Numbered from the stretch's first letter, positions 56,154 to 63,423 are shown. The stretch: DNA of 64,000 nt from Brevundimonas bacteroides DSM 4726 (GCF_000701445.1 NZ_JNIX01000010.1:186001-250000); one strand, 5' to 3'. Program-made: numbers and translations. Notes: generated by a model from the letters alone, not told the origin.

Positions 56154-56178
56154 GGAACAGCGTCGGAACCGACCGGTT
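56154..56178 (+). promoter_or_regulatory. EcfG/SigT-type stress promoter before small membrane genes
   Basis: GGAAC (56154-56158), 16-base spacer, GGTT (56175-56178), ending 35 bases before the ATG at 56214. Its first bases (GGAACAGCGT) match those of the promoter at 39094. Confidence 0.55.
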
Positions 56179-56213
56179 CACACACGATGCCTTAACCCAC
56201 GGAGTCCCTGACC

Positions 56214-56447
56214 ATGGAAACCAACGACCTGATCCCCAGCCTCGCGCTGTTCACCCTGCTCGCTGTCGTCGCCGTCGCGGTCCTGGGCTACGTCCTGTTC
56301 AAGGCCAAACGGGCCAACCGCCATCCGATGGAGAAGTCGCCCGACGGCGCGATCGTGCGCGACGCCGACGGCTCGGTCCCGCGCCCCACGATCACGGCGA
56401 CCGATGAAGCCCCTCCGGGTCAGCGCGACCTCGGCGGACGCTTCTGA
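56214..56447 (+). CDS. small single-pass membrane protein
   Basis: 77 residues: short acidic N-terminus, one helix (LALFTLLAVVAVAVLGYVLF), then KAKRANRHPMEKSPDGAIV and a polar tail. It is preceded by a stress-type promoter and followed after 1 base by a second small membrane gene, so it is a tiny two-gene operon. No family recognised. Confidence 0.65.
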   Translation: METNDLIPSLALFTLLAVVAVAVLGYVLFKAKRANRHPMEKSPDGAIVRDADGSVPRPTITATDEAPPGQRDLGGRF

Positions 56448-56448
56448 C

Positions 56449-56649
56449 ATGAGCGACACCTTCCCCTGGGCCTTCGTCGTGATCGGAGGGCCGGTCCTGC
56501 TCGGTGTGCTTCTCGCCTGGATGACGGTGCGGACTGGCCGCAGAAACAAGCGGATCGATCCGGGCACGCCGTCCGATGATCCGTCGCAGGGCATGACCGG
56601 GCACGACGTCGCCGAGCCGAAAAGACGCGACACCCCCAGCAGACTCTGA
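56449..56649 (+). CDS. small single-pass membrane protein
   Basis: 66 residues from ATG just after the previous stop (TGACATG). One helix (FPWAFVVIGGPVLLGVLLAWM), then TVRTGRRNKRIDPGTPSD and an acidic/basic tail. The topology mirrors the upstream protein, so the two may be partners or distant duplicates. The open frame from 56404 is an extension into the upstream gene. Confidence 0.6.
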   Translation: MSDTFPWAFVVIGGPVLLGVLLAWMTVRTGRRNKRIDPGTPSDDPSQGMTGHDVAEPKRRDTPSRL

Positions 56650-56684
56650 TCGCGTTCGCCGCCATTCGGCCAGCAAACAAAAAT

Positions 56685-56710
56685 GCCCCGCCCGGTCGCC
56701 CGGGCGGGGC
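56685..56710. terminator. strong bidirectional hairpin
   Basis: GCCCCGCCCGG pairs with CCCGGGCGGGGC around a 3-base loop; the left side is flanked by AAACAAAAAT, giving a U-rich tail for the minus-strand Mn-catalase operon, and TTGT follows on the right for the small membrane genes. Confidence 0.75.
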
Positions 56711-56731
56711 TTGTACTGTGGGGCTCCTGCG

Positions 56732-57640
56732 TCAGCTTGTTTCGAACTCGACGGGTGTCGTCCGGCCGGCGCCCGGGCCTGCGCCGAGGTCCGCGCCTGT
56801 GACGGGATCCGACGAGGGGTCCGACTGCGTGCGCGCTGCAAAGGCCTCGACTGCCGCACGCTCCTCGGGGTTCAGCCCGACGGTGGCATGGCCATCGCCG
56901 CCGTCCACAGCGGCCTGGCTTTCCCGGTCGTCGATGACCTCCCACTGGTCGCCGGTGTTCCAGGGACCGGTCTCGTTGCCCTCGCCCTGAGACATGTCGA
57001 AATAGACGTCTGCAAAGTCGGGGTCGGCCGGCAGCTTGCCGGGCGGGAAGTTGGCCGGGATGGCATAGAGCGCCTTCTCGAACGCCTTCTGGTGAGCCAC
57101 CTCGCGGGTCATCAGAAAGGTCAGGGCGTCCTTGATGCCCGGATCGTCGGTGACGTTGATCAGCCGCTCGTAGACGATCTTGGCGCGCGACTCGGCGGCG
57201 ATGTTGGAGCGCAGATCGCACGCCGGGTCGCCAATCGAGTCGATGTAGGCGGCCGTCCACGGCACGCCGGACGAGTTCACCAGCGCCGTGCCGCCGCCAT
57301 AGAGGATCGACATGGTGTGGCTGTCGCCGCCGGATGTCATGCTGGCATAGAGGTCGGCTTCCTCTTCCGCCGCTTCGGCGAGCCGGCCCTTGGCACCGCG
57401 GTTCAGCATGGCGACGATCGAGCCGATCACCTCGAGGTGGCTCAGTTCTTCCGTCGCGATGTCCATCAGAAGGTCGCGGCGCGCCACGTCCTCGTCGGCC
57501 AGGCCCTGGGTGAAATAGCGCATGGCCGCAGCCAGCTCGCCCTGTGGGCCGCCGAACTGTTCCAGCATGAGGGTGGCGAGGCCGGGGTTCGGCTCTGCCA
57601 CCCGGACCGTGTACATCAGTTTCTTGTTGTGCATGAACAT
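56732..57640 (-). CDS. manganese catalase family protein
   Basis: 302 residues, ferritin-like di-metal bundle: Glu in GGPQGELAAAMRYFTQ, ExxH in TEELSHLEVIG, Glu in AAESRAKIVYERL and ExxH in REVAHQKAFEKAL. Length and motifs match Mn-catalase (KatN type), which disproportionates hydrogen peroxide without haem. A disordered, acidic C-terminal tail (about 240-302) is present. It lies 11 bases after the ferritin-like gene in one operon. Confidence 0.9.
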   Translation of the reverse strand: MFMHNKKLMYTVRVAEPNPGLATLMLEQFGGPQGELAAAMRYFTQGLADEDVARRDLLMDIATEELSHLEVIGSIVAMLNRGAKGRLAEAAEEEADLYASMTSGGDSHTMSILYGGGTALVNSSGVPWTAAYIDSIGDPACDLRSNIAAESRAKIVYERLINVTDDPGIKDALTFLMTREVAHQKAFEKALYAIPANFPPGKLPADPDFADVYFDMSQGEGNETGPWNTGDQWEVIDDRESQAAVDGGDGHATVGLNPEERAAVEAFAARTQSDPSSDPVTGADLGAGPGAGRTTPVEFETS

Positions 57641-57651
57641 GGGCGTGGTCC

Positions 57652-58176
57652 TCAGCGGCTGGCGTTTTCGCCGAGGCGGCGAAGCTCGAGATGCTTGTCG
57701 ATGACCATGGGTAGGCTGTCCTGAACCCAGCGGGCCATGCGCATCTCCTCCTCCAGGGTCTCCTGAAGCGGGTCGAGCGCCAGCGAATAGCCACCGCGAT
57801 CGGCGAGGATGATCAGCCCTTGGTAGGCGGCGGACTCGAAGTTCTCGAAGGCGAAGTTGGCGAAGGCGTTCTTCAGGACTTCGTCGCCGGCCACGGAGTG
57901 ACCGAGTGCGGCCATCGTCCCGCCCATCGACATCGCAGCGTCCTTGAGACCGGATGGCTTCTCGTCCAGCGACGCCAACAGGGTGTCGAGGCGCTCGATC
58001 TGGAGTTCGGTCTCGCCCCGGTGCTGTTGAAGCATGTCGGCGATTTCCCGAAAGTTCTTCGCGCGCTCGATCTGCCGGTCCATGAGGGCCAGGGCCTCAT
58101 GTTCCATGGCGTGGGCATTCTTAAGTCCAGTCACGAACACGTCGCGCCAGACGTCATCGGCCAGGATGTCGGTCAT
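57652..58176 (-). CDS. ferritin-like DUF892 (YciE/YciF) protein
   Basis: 174 residues with AAGGAG 7 bases before the ATG. Helical bundle: VFVTGLKNAHAMEHEALALM, MLQQHRGETELQIERLDTLL, NFAFENFESAAYQGLIILAD, LQETLEEEMRMARWVQD. YciE-family proteins are stress-induced and commonly sit with Mn-catalase, as here. It is divergent from a Crp/Fnr gene, with a TAACC-TG-GGTTA palindrome between them. Confidence 0.88.
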   Translation of the reverse strand: MTDILADDVWRDVFVTGLKNAHAMEHEALALMDRQIERAKNFREIADMLQQHRGETELQIERLDTLLASLDEKPSGLKDAAMSMGGTMAALGHSVAGDEVLKNAFANFAFENFESAAYQGLIILADRGGYSLALDPLQETLEEEMRMARWVQDSLPMVIDKHLELRRLGENASR

Positions 58177-58282
58177 GAGAGTCTCCTTTGAGGGTGCCTC
58201 AGGAGAAGCGTCCACGGGAGTGAAGGACCCGCTGTGTCGGCCGTCCGACCCATGACCTGATCGCGGGATCGAGGCTGCTCTT

Positions 58283-58294
58283 AACCTGGGTTAG
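58283..58294. promoter_or_regulatory. palindromic motif TAACC-NN-GGTTA
   Basis: Perfect 5-base arms with a 2-base centre, between the ferritin-like and Crp/Fnr genes. The same core (TCACC-TA-GGTTA, both followed by GGC on the plus strand) recurs at 60745. Candidate operator of a local regulator. Confidence 0.35.
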
Positions 58295-58371
58295 GCAGAA
58301 TCACGGCCGTTCACGCCGCGCGCTTATCCCATGTGAGTGGCTTGGCCATTGGACGTGGGCAGTCTGGGCGT

Positions 58372-59064
58372 ATGTTCAGCACAGGCCATGACATCGAGAC
58401 TGCGCCCACACGATATGCGTTGCCCCCGCTCAGTGATGCTCTGTTGGACCGGCACCCCGTTCTTCGAGCCTCGCCGGAACCATTGCGCGACGGCGTCAGC
58501 GACGCGGGAAAGGTGAGTCGATGCCTGTCCGGCGACCGCGTGGTGTCCGAGGGCGCCGTTGGCTTCGTGCTTCGCGGCAGTTTCGCGGTGTTCGATCGGA
58601 ACGACCTGGCCTGCGTCCAGTTGTTGGGCCCGGGCTCGACCTTCGGCTGGGAGGCTTCTCTGGTTCCGGAGCACGGCCCGGTTCACCTCCTGGCCCTTCT
58701 GGACAGCGAGTGGATCGAACTGCCCGCGAGCATTCCGACACAAACCATGGGAACGGGCTGGGTCGAGCGGGTCTTCGCCCGCCACGCCCTCGATCGCATG
58801 ACCGCGCTGCAGGCCGCGTCCGCCTGCCACGCCGTCCACGCTGTCCCCCAGCGGGTGGCCAATCTGATCCGTCGACTGAGCCACGTATCGGACGCCGACG
58901 TTCGTACCACCCAGGCCGCCCTGGCCAAGGCGGTCGGCGTTCAGCGCACCAGCGTGAACGCCTCGGTCAAGACGCTGGAGCGAGCGGGAGCCCTGACGGT
59001 CTGGCGGGGCCGCATGCGGGTGAGGTGTCGCGCAACCCTGAGCCAGCTCGCCTGCGGCTGTTAG
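58372..59064 (+). CDS. Crp/Fnr-family regulator
   Basis: 230 residues from ATG at 58372; a GTG at 58333 would add 13. Degenerate cNMP-like sensor (CLSGDRVVSEGAVGFVLRGSFAVFDR, LLGPGSTFGWEASLV) and a C-terminal winged helix (RTTQAALAKAVGVQRTSVNASVKTLERAGALTVWRG). No cysteine cluster for Fe-S and no clear cAMP-binding Arg-Ser pair. It is divergent from the ferritin-like/Mn-catalase operon, which it may control. Confidence 0.82.
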   Translation: MFSTGHDIETAPTRYALPPLSDALLDRHPVLRASPEPLRDGVSDAGKVSRCLSGDRVVSEGAVGFVLRGSFAVFDRNDLACVQLLGPGSTFGWEASLVPEHGPVHLLALLDSEWIELPASIPTQTMGTGWVERVFARHALDRMTALQAASACHAVHAVPQRVANLIRRLSHVSDADVRTTQAALAKAVGVQRTSVNASVKTLERAGALTVWRGRMRVRCRATLSQLACGC

Positions 59065-59160
59065 GACGATCGAGCCCCGCGAAAAGACACGTCCGATACC
59101 GAGCGGCGCATGCGCGACCTGTCGTCGCATCGCAGCCCAAAAACTGTTTCTGATCCAAGA

Positions 59161-59391
59161 CTAAGCCGGTTCAGAAACGATCTGGGCGGTCGCCACGCAG
59201 ATCAGATCCCCCTCGGACCCGCGGACTTCGACACGAATCTCGGAACCGTCGCGCTTGGAAATCGCTAGATCTCGAAGCAGATCGGACAGAAACAGCACAG
59301 CTTGTTGTCTCGCGGTGTGATCGTCCGGAGCCTGTTCCGACGAACTCATCGGCGGATCTATGCCAGTGACGGTGTATTGGTAAGAGGCCAT
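59161..59391 (-). CDS. DUF6894 family small protein
   Basis: 76 residues: SYQYTVTG..., helix DHTARQQAVLFLSDLLRDLAI, strand EIRVEVRGSEGDLICVATAQI. This alpha/beta layout is that of DUF6894, a small family abundant in alphaproteobacteria. Its ATG shares the palindromic CATG with a possible start of the divergent Crp/Fnr gene. Confidence 0.72.
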   Translation of the reverse strand: MASYQYTVTGIDPPMSSSEQAPDDHTARQQAVLFLSDLLRDLAISKRDGSEIRVEVRGSEGDLICVATAQIVSEPA

Positions 59392-59425
59392 GACTTCTAA
59401 CTATACGCTCAGACCTGAACCTCGG

Positions 59426-60163
59426 ATGACGAAAATTCATAGTCCGACAGAAGCGCTGCTTCGCAAGCTTCAGCGCAGAGATATTGTTTCTGATGACGAA
59501 AGAGTCTCGCTCGAGTCCGTGATGGAGCCGGTTCAGATCGTGCCAGCCGGACATCCCCTGGTCTGCCCGGGTGACCGTCCGACCAGCTCCACCCTGCTGA
59601 TCCGCGGCCTCTGCGCACGGTTCAACTTGCTGCATGATGGGTCGCGGTCGGTGACGCAGATCAGCGTGGCCGGTGACTTCATCGATCTTCACAGTCTGCT
59701 GATGACGCAGATGGATCACGGGATCGTCGCAGTCAGCGAATGCGCCATCAGCAAGGTTCCACACGATCGGATCATCGCGGTGACGACCCGGCATCCCCAT
59801 CTCGCCCGCCTGCTGTGGCTCGACACGACCATCGATGCAGCGATCCATCGGCAGTGGTTGCATCGCATGGGGACGCAGGATGCGGTCGGGCGACTGGCGC
59901 ATCTGATCTGCGAGATCGAGACGCGGCTGGAGGTCGTTGATGAGGCCGGGCCGGACGGGTTTGAGTTCCCCCTGACCCAGATCGATCTGGCGGACTGCCT
60001 CGGACTGTCGGCGGTGCATGTCAACCGCACCCTGATGACGCTCCGCCGTCGCGAGCTCGTCGAGTGGCGAGGCGGGCGGGTCCGCATACTGGACCGAGCC
60101 CGTCTCTGGGCGCTGGCAGAGTTCGACCCCGTCTATCTGAGGCTCGAGGCCGGCCCCGTCTAG
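59426..60163 (+). CDS. Crp/Fnr-family regulator
   Basis: 245 residues from the ATG at MTKIHSP; an in-frame ATG at 59390 would add 12 and overlap the divergent start. cNMP-like sensor (VMEPVQIVPAGHPLVCPGDRPTSS, AGDFIDLHSLLMTQ) and a Crp-type HTH (LTQIDLADCLGLSAVHVNRTLMTLRRRELV). The HTH wording is the same type as in the broken Crp fragment near 60.9 kb. It is likely a local regulator of the island. Confidence 0.85.
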   Translation: MTKIHSPTEALLRKLQRRDIVSDDERVSLESVMEPVQIVPAGHPLVCPGDRPTSSTLLIRGLCARFNLLHDGSRSVTQISVAGDFIDLHSLLMTQMDHGIVAVSECAISKVPHDRIIAVTTRHPHLARLLWLDTTIDAAIHRQWLHRMGTQDAVGRLAHLICEIETRLEVVDEAGPDGFEFPLTQIDLADCLGLSAVHVNRTLMTLRRRELVEWRGGRVRILDRARLWALAEFDPVYLRLEAGPV

Positions 60164-60166
60164 GGC

Positions 60167-60392
60167 TCAGCGGCTGATGGTGGGCACGGTGGTGATTTCG
60201 CCGCCCATTCCTGAGCGCTGGAAACAGCTGACGATCCGGCCTTCATCGAGCAGGTCGCTTCGCATGAAGGATGAGGCCGACAGCCTCCGCCGGGCTTCGC
60301 CGGCTGCGGCGTCGATCGTCGGTTCGAAGAGCTGCTCGACCCTCCGGGGGTCGCTGGGTGTCGCGGAACAGACGCAGGGTACAGGTTTTCAT
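60167..60392 (-). pseudogene. small gene with a +1 frameshift at a C run
   Basis: ATG at 60392 with AGGAGG 5 bases upstream starts MKTCTLRLFRDTQR. At CGACCCCCGG the coding signal moves to the next frame and continues PRRVEQLFEPTIDAAAGEA, RRRLSASSFMRSDLLDEGRI and VSCFQRSGMGGEITTVPTISR to TGA at 60167. The 226-base span needs one base removed. Rejoined it is a 74-residue protein of unknown family. It may be a pseudogene, a sequencing error in the C run, or programmed +1 slippage. Confidence 0.5.
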
Positions 60393-60469
60393 GGAGACCT
60401 CCTGGTCCCACAACTCCGCCACGTCCCTGGCGGCGCGATGCGCCGCAAACCCGACCCTAAGATCGCGTC

Positions 60470-60688
60470 CTAGGCCAGCGGGACAACATAGAGGGCCGCG
60501 TATCCGGTCCGGCCGTCGGTCGTCGGAAAGGCCACGAACTCCGTGCCCGCGCTGTCCAGAGCCTCGCGCACGAGACGGTTGAACGCGTTGGGGTCGCTAT
60601 CCCGCCGCTCAATGCTGAACCCAGTCTCGTCGAACTCTACAAACTGCCCGGGAGTGGCGCTCCTGAGCTGGGTAAGGGAGATGGGCAT
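60470..60688 (-). CDS. small hypothetical protein, 72 residues
   Basis: MPISLTQLRSATPGQFVEFD followed by ETGFSIERRDSDPNAFNRLV and a C-terminal AGTEFVAFPTTDGRTGYAALYVVPLA. AGGAGG lies 10 bases before the ATG. The ending resembles short alpha/beta stress proteins with a substituted third strand; I recognise no named family. A TCACC-TA-GGTTA motif lies about 55 bases upstream. Confidence 0.6.
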   Translation of the reverse strand: MPISLTQLRSATPGQFVEFDETGFSIERRDSDPNAFNRLVREALDSAGTEFVAFPTTDGRTGYAALYVVPLA

Positions 60689-60744
60689 GGCGACAAGGCC
60701 TCCTGGTCCGCGACCAGTTCGACCGAACGACGAGACCCCGACCT

Positions 60745-60756
60745 TCACCTAGGTTA
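60745..60756. promoter_or_regulatory. palindromic motif TCACC-NN-GGTTA
   Basis: Second copy of the motif at 58283, one arm base changed, upstream of the 72-residue gene. Both copies continue into GGC. Confidence 0.3.
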
Positions 60757-60847
60757 GGCGTCACTAAATTTTGAACGTCGTCACTCAGGTCGATCGGTCG
60801 ATATGGAGTTAGCGGGCGTTCAAGTCCGCCGCTTCCCGCAGTCTGTC

Positions 60848-61060
60848 CTACGATGGGACGGCAACGGTTCGCTTCCGGCGCTCGATGACCCCGTCGGCCT
60901 CCAGGCCCTTCAATGTCCGATTGACGTGGACGGAGGTGGTGCCCAAGGCGTCGGCCAACTGCTCCTGATTGATCGGCAACTCGTAGGCACCGTCGCTCGC
61001 AAGGCCAACCGCCTCGGACGTCGCGCAACGCTCCCGGTCCTGTGTGTTTCCTTCGCACGG
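60848..61060 (-). pseudogene. Crp/Fnr C-terminal fragment
   Basis: One frame encodes EAVGLASDGAYELPINQEQL and ADALGTTSVHVNRTLKGLEADGVIERRKRT to a TAG at 60848: a Crp-type winged helix, without the sensor domain. It is out of frame with the XRE gene running into it from upstream, so a deletion seems to have joined two regulator genes. Confidence 0.65.
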
Positions 61061-61436
61061 CAGCCGCCCAATCTCCTAATCCCGAACGAGCAGCTGCGGC
61101 CCGGACTCGAACCGATAGGTCCGCGAGCAGTCCCTCAACCTCCACCATCATCTGGTCAGCTTCGCGGAACCTTATCGTCGCTGCCGCCACGCCGATCAGG
61201 TCTTTCCTGAGGAGGAGCGGTTCTACGTCGAGCGCTCGACACATCTCCATGAGACACATCTCCATGAACTGCGACACCGACACGGCAGCATACCCGCGCT
61301 CAATCCGAGACACCTGACGGGCAGACTTGCCCAGGAGACCGCCAAGATGTGTCTGGCTCCATCCCCGGGCGCGACGAGCATCTCTCAACGCAGCGCAGAC
61401 CGCGATCTGGCTGTATGATCTCGCCTTGTCAGGCAT
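61061..61436 (-). pseudogene. XRE-family regulator, 3' end lost into a Crp remnant
   Basis: ATG at 61436 gives MPDKARSYSQIAVCAALRDA, then the helix-turn-helix RGWSQTHLGGLLGKSARQVSRIERGYAAVS, and a helical region ADQMMVEVEGLLADL. A 15-base tandem duplication (61238-61267) repeats MEMCL/MEMCR. The frame has no stop where a protein of this class should end; it reads through the Crp fragment to 60609. The N-terminal DNA-binding part may still be made. Confidence 0.6.
61238..61267. repeat. 15-base tandem duplication
   Basis: GACACATCTCCATGA occurs twice in direct succession inside the XRE gene, duplicating five codons without changing frame. Confidence 0.85.
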
Positions 61437-62057
61437 CGCAGGCCTCCGGCACCGGACTGTCTGAACTCGCGAGGCCGATGGCTTCCGCAACAGGTGAACT
61501 GATCCGATCGGCTGCTGCCTGCAGCGGATCGTCCGAAAGGTGCGTATATCGGTTGGTAGTCACCACATGCTCGTGCCCGAGAAGCTTGCCGATCAGCACC
61601 AGCCCTTCGCCGCCGGCAACGCCCATGCTGGCGAAGCTGTGCCGAAGATCGTGAGTGCGTACGTCTGGCAGTTCAGCCTTGGTGCGGATCCACACCCATG
61701 CCCAGTCAAGATTGGACGTCGGCCGAGCGGCATGTCTCCGATCCGGGAACACCCAGGTCGCATGCGCCCTCGGCAGCCTGGCCAGGAGGCTCGCCGCCGC
61801 GGCACCCAGACGGATCACCTTCGGCCCCGTCTTGGAGTCCTTCAGCCTCAGCAACCCCTTATCCAGATCGACCTCGCTCCAGCGCAGCCGCGCGATCTCG
61901 TTCTTGCGTGCCCCGGTCAGGAGCAGCAGGCGGAGGATCGCCACATGCCTTGGGTCGGAACCGTCCTTCTGCTGGGCGCTCAGAACATCGCCGAGTTTCT
62001 CCGGCTCTGCAGCCGACAGAAACCGCTCACGCCGGTCCAACGGGAAACATCGGGTAA
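61429..62057 (-). pseudogene. tyrosine integrase, N-terminally truncated
   Basis: About 205 codons of the catalytic half remain. All active-site elements are visible: Arg in TGARKNEIARLRW, Lys in LKDSKTGPKV, HxxR in THDLRHSF, His in LLGHEHV, Tyr in TNRYTHL. The arm- and core-binding domains (normally about 180 residues) are missing: homology begins with NPRVTRCFPLDRRERFLS right beside the HNH stop codon. No start codon is credible. Its stop overlaps the XRE start by 8 bases. Confidence 0.8.
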
Positions 62058-62059
62058 CC

Positions 62060-62092
62060 CTAGGGTTCGAGCTCGATGTCCCAGTACAGGTA
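62060..62092 (-). other. putative attR: HNH gene 3' end
   Basis: The last codons of the HNH gene (YLYWDIELEP plus stop) are matched by a diverged copy at 37976-38008 in the same orientation. The integrase remnant begins directly next to it. Confidence 0.5.
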
Positions 62093-62620
62093 GTCCAGCC
62101 AGCTCTGGTGCAGATAGTTGGGCGGGAAGCGGCGGCCCGCCTCCTGGAGCTGGTAGGCGTTGGGTCGATGGGGGCTGCGGCGGATCGGCATCTGCGCCTG
62201 CTGGGGCGTGCGGCCGCCCTTCTTGAGATTGCAGGGCGAGCAGGCGGCGACGATGTTCTCCCACGTCGTGCGGCCGCCACGGCTCCTAGGAATGACATGA
62301 TCGAAGGTCAGCTCGGCCGTGGTGCCGCAGTACTGGCAGGTGAATCCGTCGCGCAGGAAGACGTTGAAACGGGTGAAGGCCGGGGCACGGTTCTGGTCGA
62401 CGTAGCTCTTCAGCGCGATGACGCTGGGGATCTGCATTTCCATCGACGGGCTGCGCACCACCCGGTCGTAGGTCGAGACCACGTCCACGCGGTCCTGATA
62501 GACCGCCTTCACTGCCTCCTCCCAGGGCCAGAGCGACAGGGGATAGTAGGACAGCGGGCGGAAGTCGGCGTTCAGCACGAGCGCAGGAAAGCCGGACGGC
62601 GGCTTGTGGGAGACCAGCAT
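62060..62620 (-). CDS. HNH endonuclease
   Basis: 186 residues from ATG with GGGGGA upstream. The HNH core FLRDGFTCQYCGTTAELTFDHVIPRSRGGRTTWENIVAACSPCNLKK has two zinc-binding CxxC pairs and the catalytic D-H. N-terminal LVLNADFRPLSYYPLSLWPWEEAV is the typical extension of the housekeeping HNH protein found in most alphaproteobacteria. Its 3' end appears to have served as an integration target and is intact. Confidence 0.92.
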   Translation of the reverse strand: MLVSHKPPSGFPALVLNADFRPLSYYPLSLWPWEEAVKAVYQDRVDVVSTYDRVVRSPSMEMQIPSVIALKSYVDQNRAPAFTRFNVFLRDGFTCQYCGTTAELTFDHVIPRSRGGRTTWENIVAACSPCNLKKGGRTPQQAQMPIRRSPHRPNAYQLQEAGRRFPPNYLHQSWLDYLYWDIELEP

Positions 62621-62754
62621 CAGGTCCCCCTGCTCATGGAGCCGGACAGGATAGAGGAAATCGGACTGAAGACGTCGCTCCTTCTCTCTGATGGACGAAG
62701 CCTAACCCCGATTCGTCGCCGCCGCCATGACGGCTTGGCGTCGGTTTGATGACG

Positions 62755-63423
62755 TCAGGCGCGACGTCCCAGCCCGCCCGGAAAGGCCGGGAGACTCCAT
62801 CCCCAGACCAGGGCTCCGGCCCGCAGCAGGAACCCGGCCGGGGCCGCGATCAGGGCAGCGGGCCAGGGATCCAGCCCAAGGGCCCGCGCGGTGACGTAGG
62901 CGGTGGCGGCCAGCAGCGCGGCCGACACCGTGATCTCTCGCCGCAGCAGGATCGACGGCTGGCCCGCCAGAAGGTCGCGCACGATGCCGCCGAAGCAGGC
63001 CGTCAAGGCTCCCATGACGATGCAGATCAGGGGCGGCACGCCGAACGCCTCGGCCTTGGCGGCCCCCAGCACCCCATAGGCACCCAGCCCCACGGCATCG
63101 AGCCACAACAGCGCCCGGAACCGCCAGGTCCCGACGCCCAGGAGCCAGACCGCCAGGGTCGCGGCAAGGCATACGGCAATGTAGCGCCAGTCCTCGACCC
63201 AGAAGACCGGGGCACCGATCAGCAGGTCCCGCAGGGTCCCGCCGCCCACGCCCGTGACCGCCGCGAAGAAGGCGAAGGTGACGAGGTCATGGCGCTCGCG
63301 CGCGGCAGCGAGCGCCCCGGTCGCGGCGAAGACCGCGACGCCGGCGAAGTCGAGCGCGCCCAGAACGGTCTCCGGTCTGGCCAGCTCGGCCCCGATGGCG
63401 GCAGGGTCGACCAACGCGGTCAT
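62755..63423 (-). CDS. TRIC-family trimeric cation channel (UPF0126)
   Basis: 222 residues with seven hydrophobic segments in two repeats, each with the glycine-rich bend: GGGTLRDLLIG in the first and FGGIVRDLLAGQP in the second, preceded by VFAATGALAAAR. This is the bacterial TRIC (YadS/YicG) family of potassium-permeable channels. It overlaps the upstream glycosylase gene by 4 bases. Confidence 0.9.
   Translation of the reverse strand: MTALVDPAAIGAELARPETVLGALDFAGVAVFAATGALAAARERHDLVTFAFFAAVTGVGGGTLRDLLIGAPVFWVEDWRYIAVCLAATLAVWLLGVGTWRFRALLWLDAVGLGAYGVLGAAKAEAFGVPPLICIVMGALTACFGGIVRDLLAGQPSILLRREITVSAALLAATAYVTARALGLDPWPAALIAAPAGFLLRAGALVWGWSLPAFPGGLGRRA

Noticed and set aside
59245..59271. 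GGAAC followed after 16 bases by CGCT
   Set aside because: It lies inside the DUF6894 gene, is not near a start in the right orientation, and the -10 differs from consensus.
62061..62075. GGTTCGAGC resembling a tRNA T-loop next to the integrase
   Set aside because: No acceptor stem, anticodon arm or CCA can be folded around it; it is coding sequence of the HNH gene.
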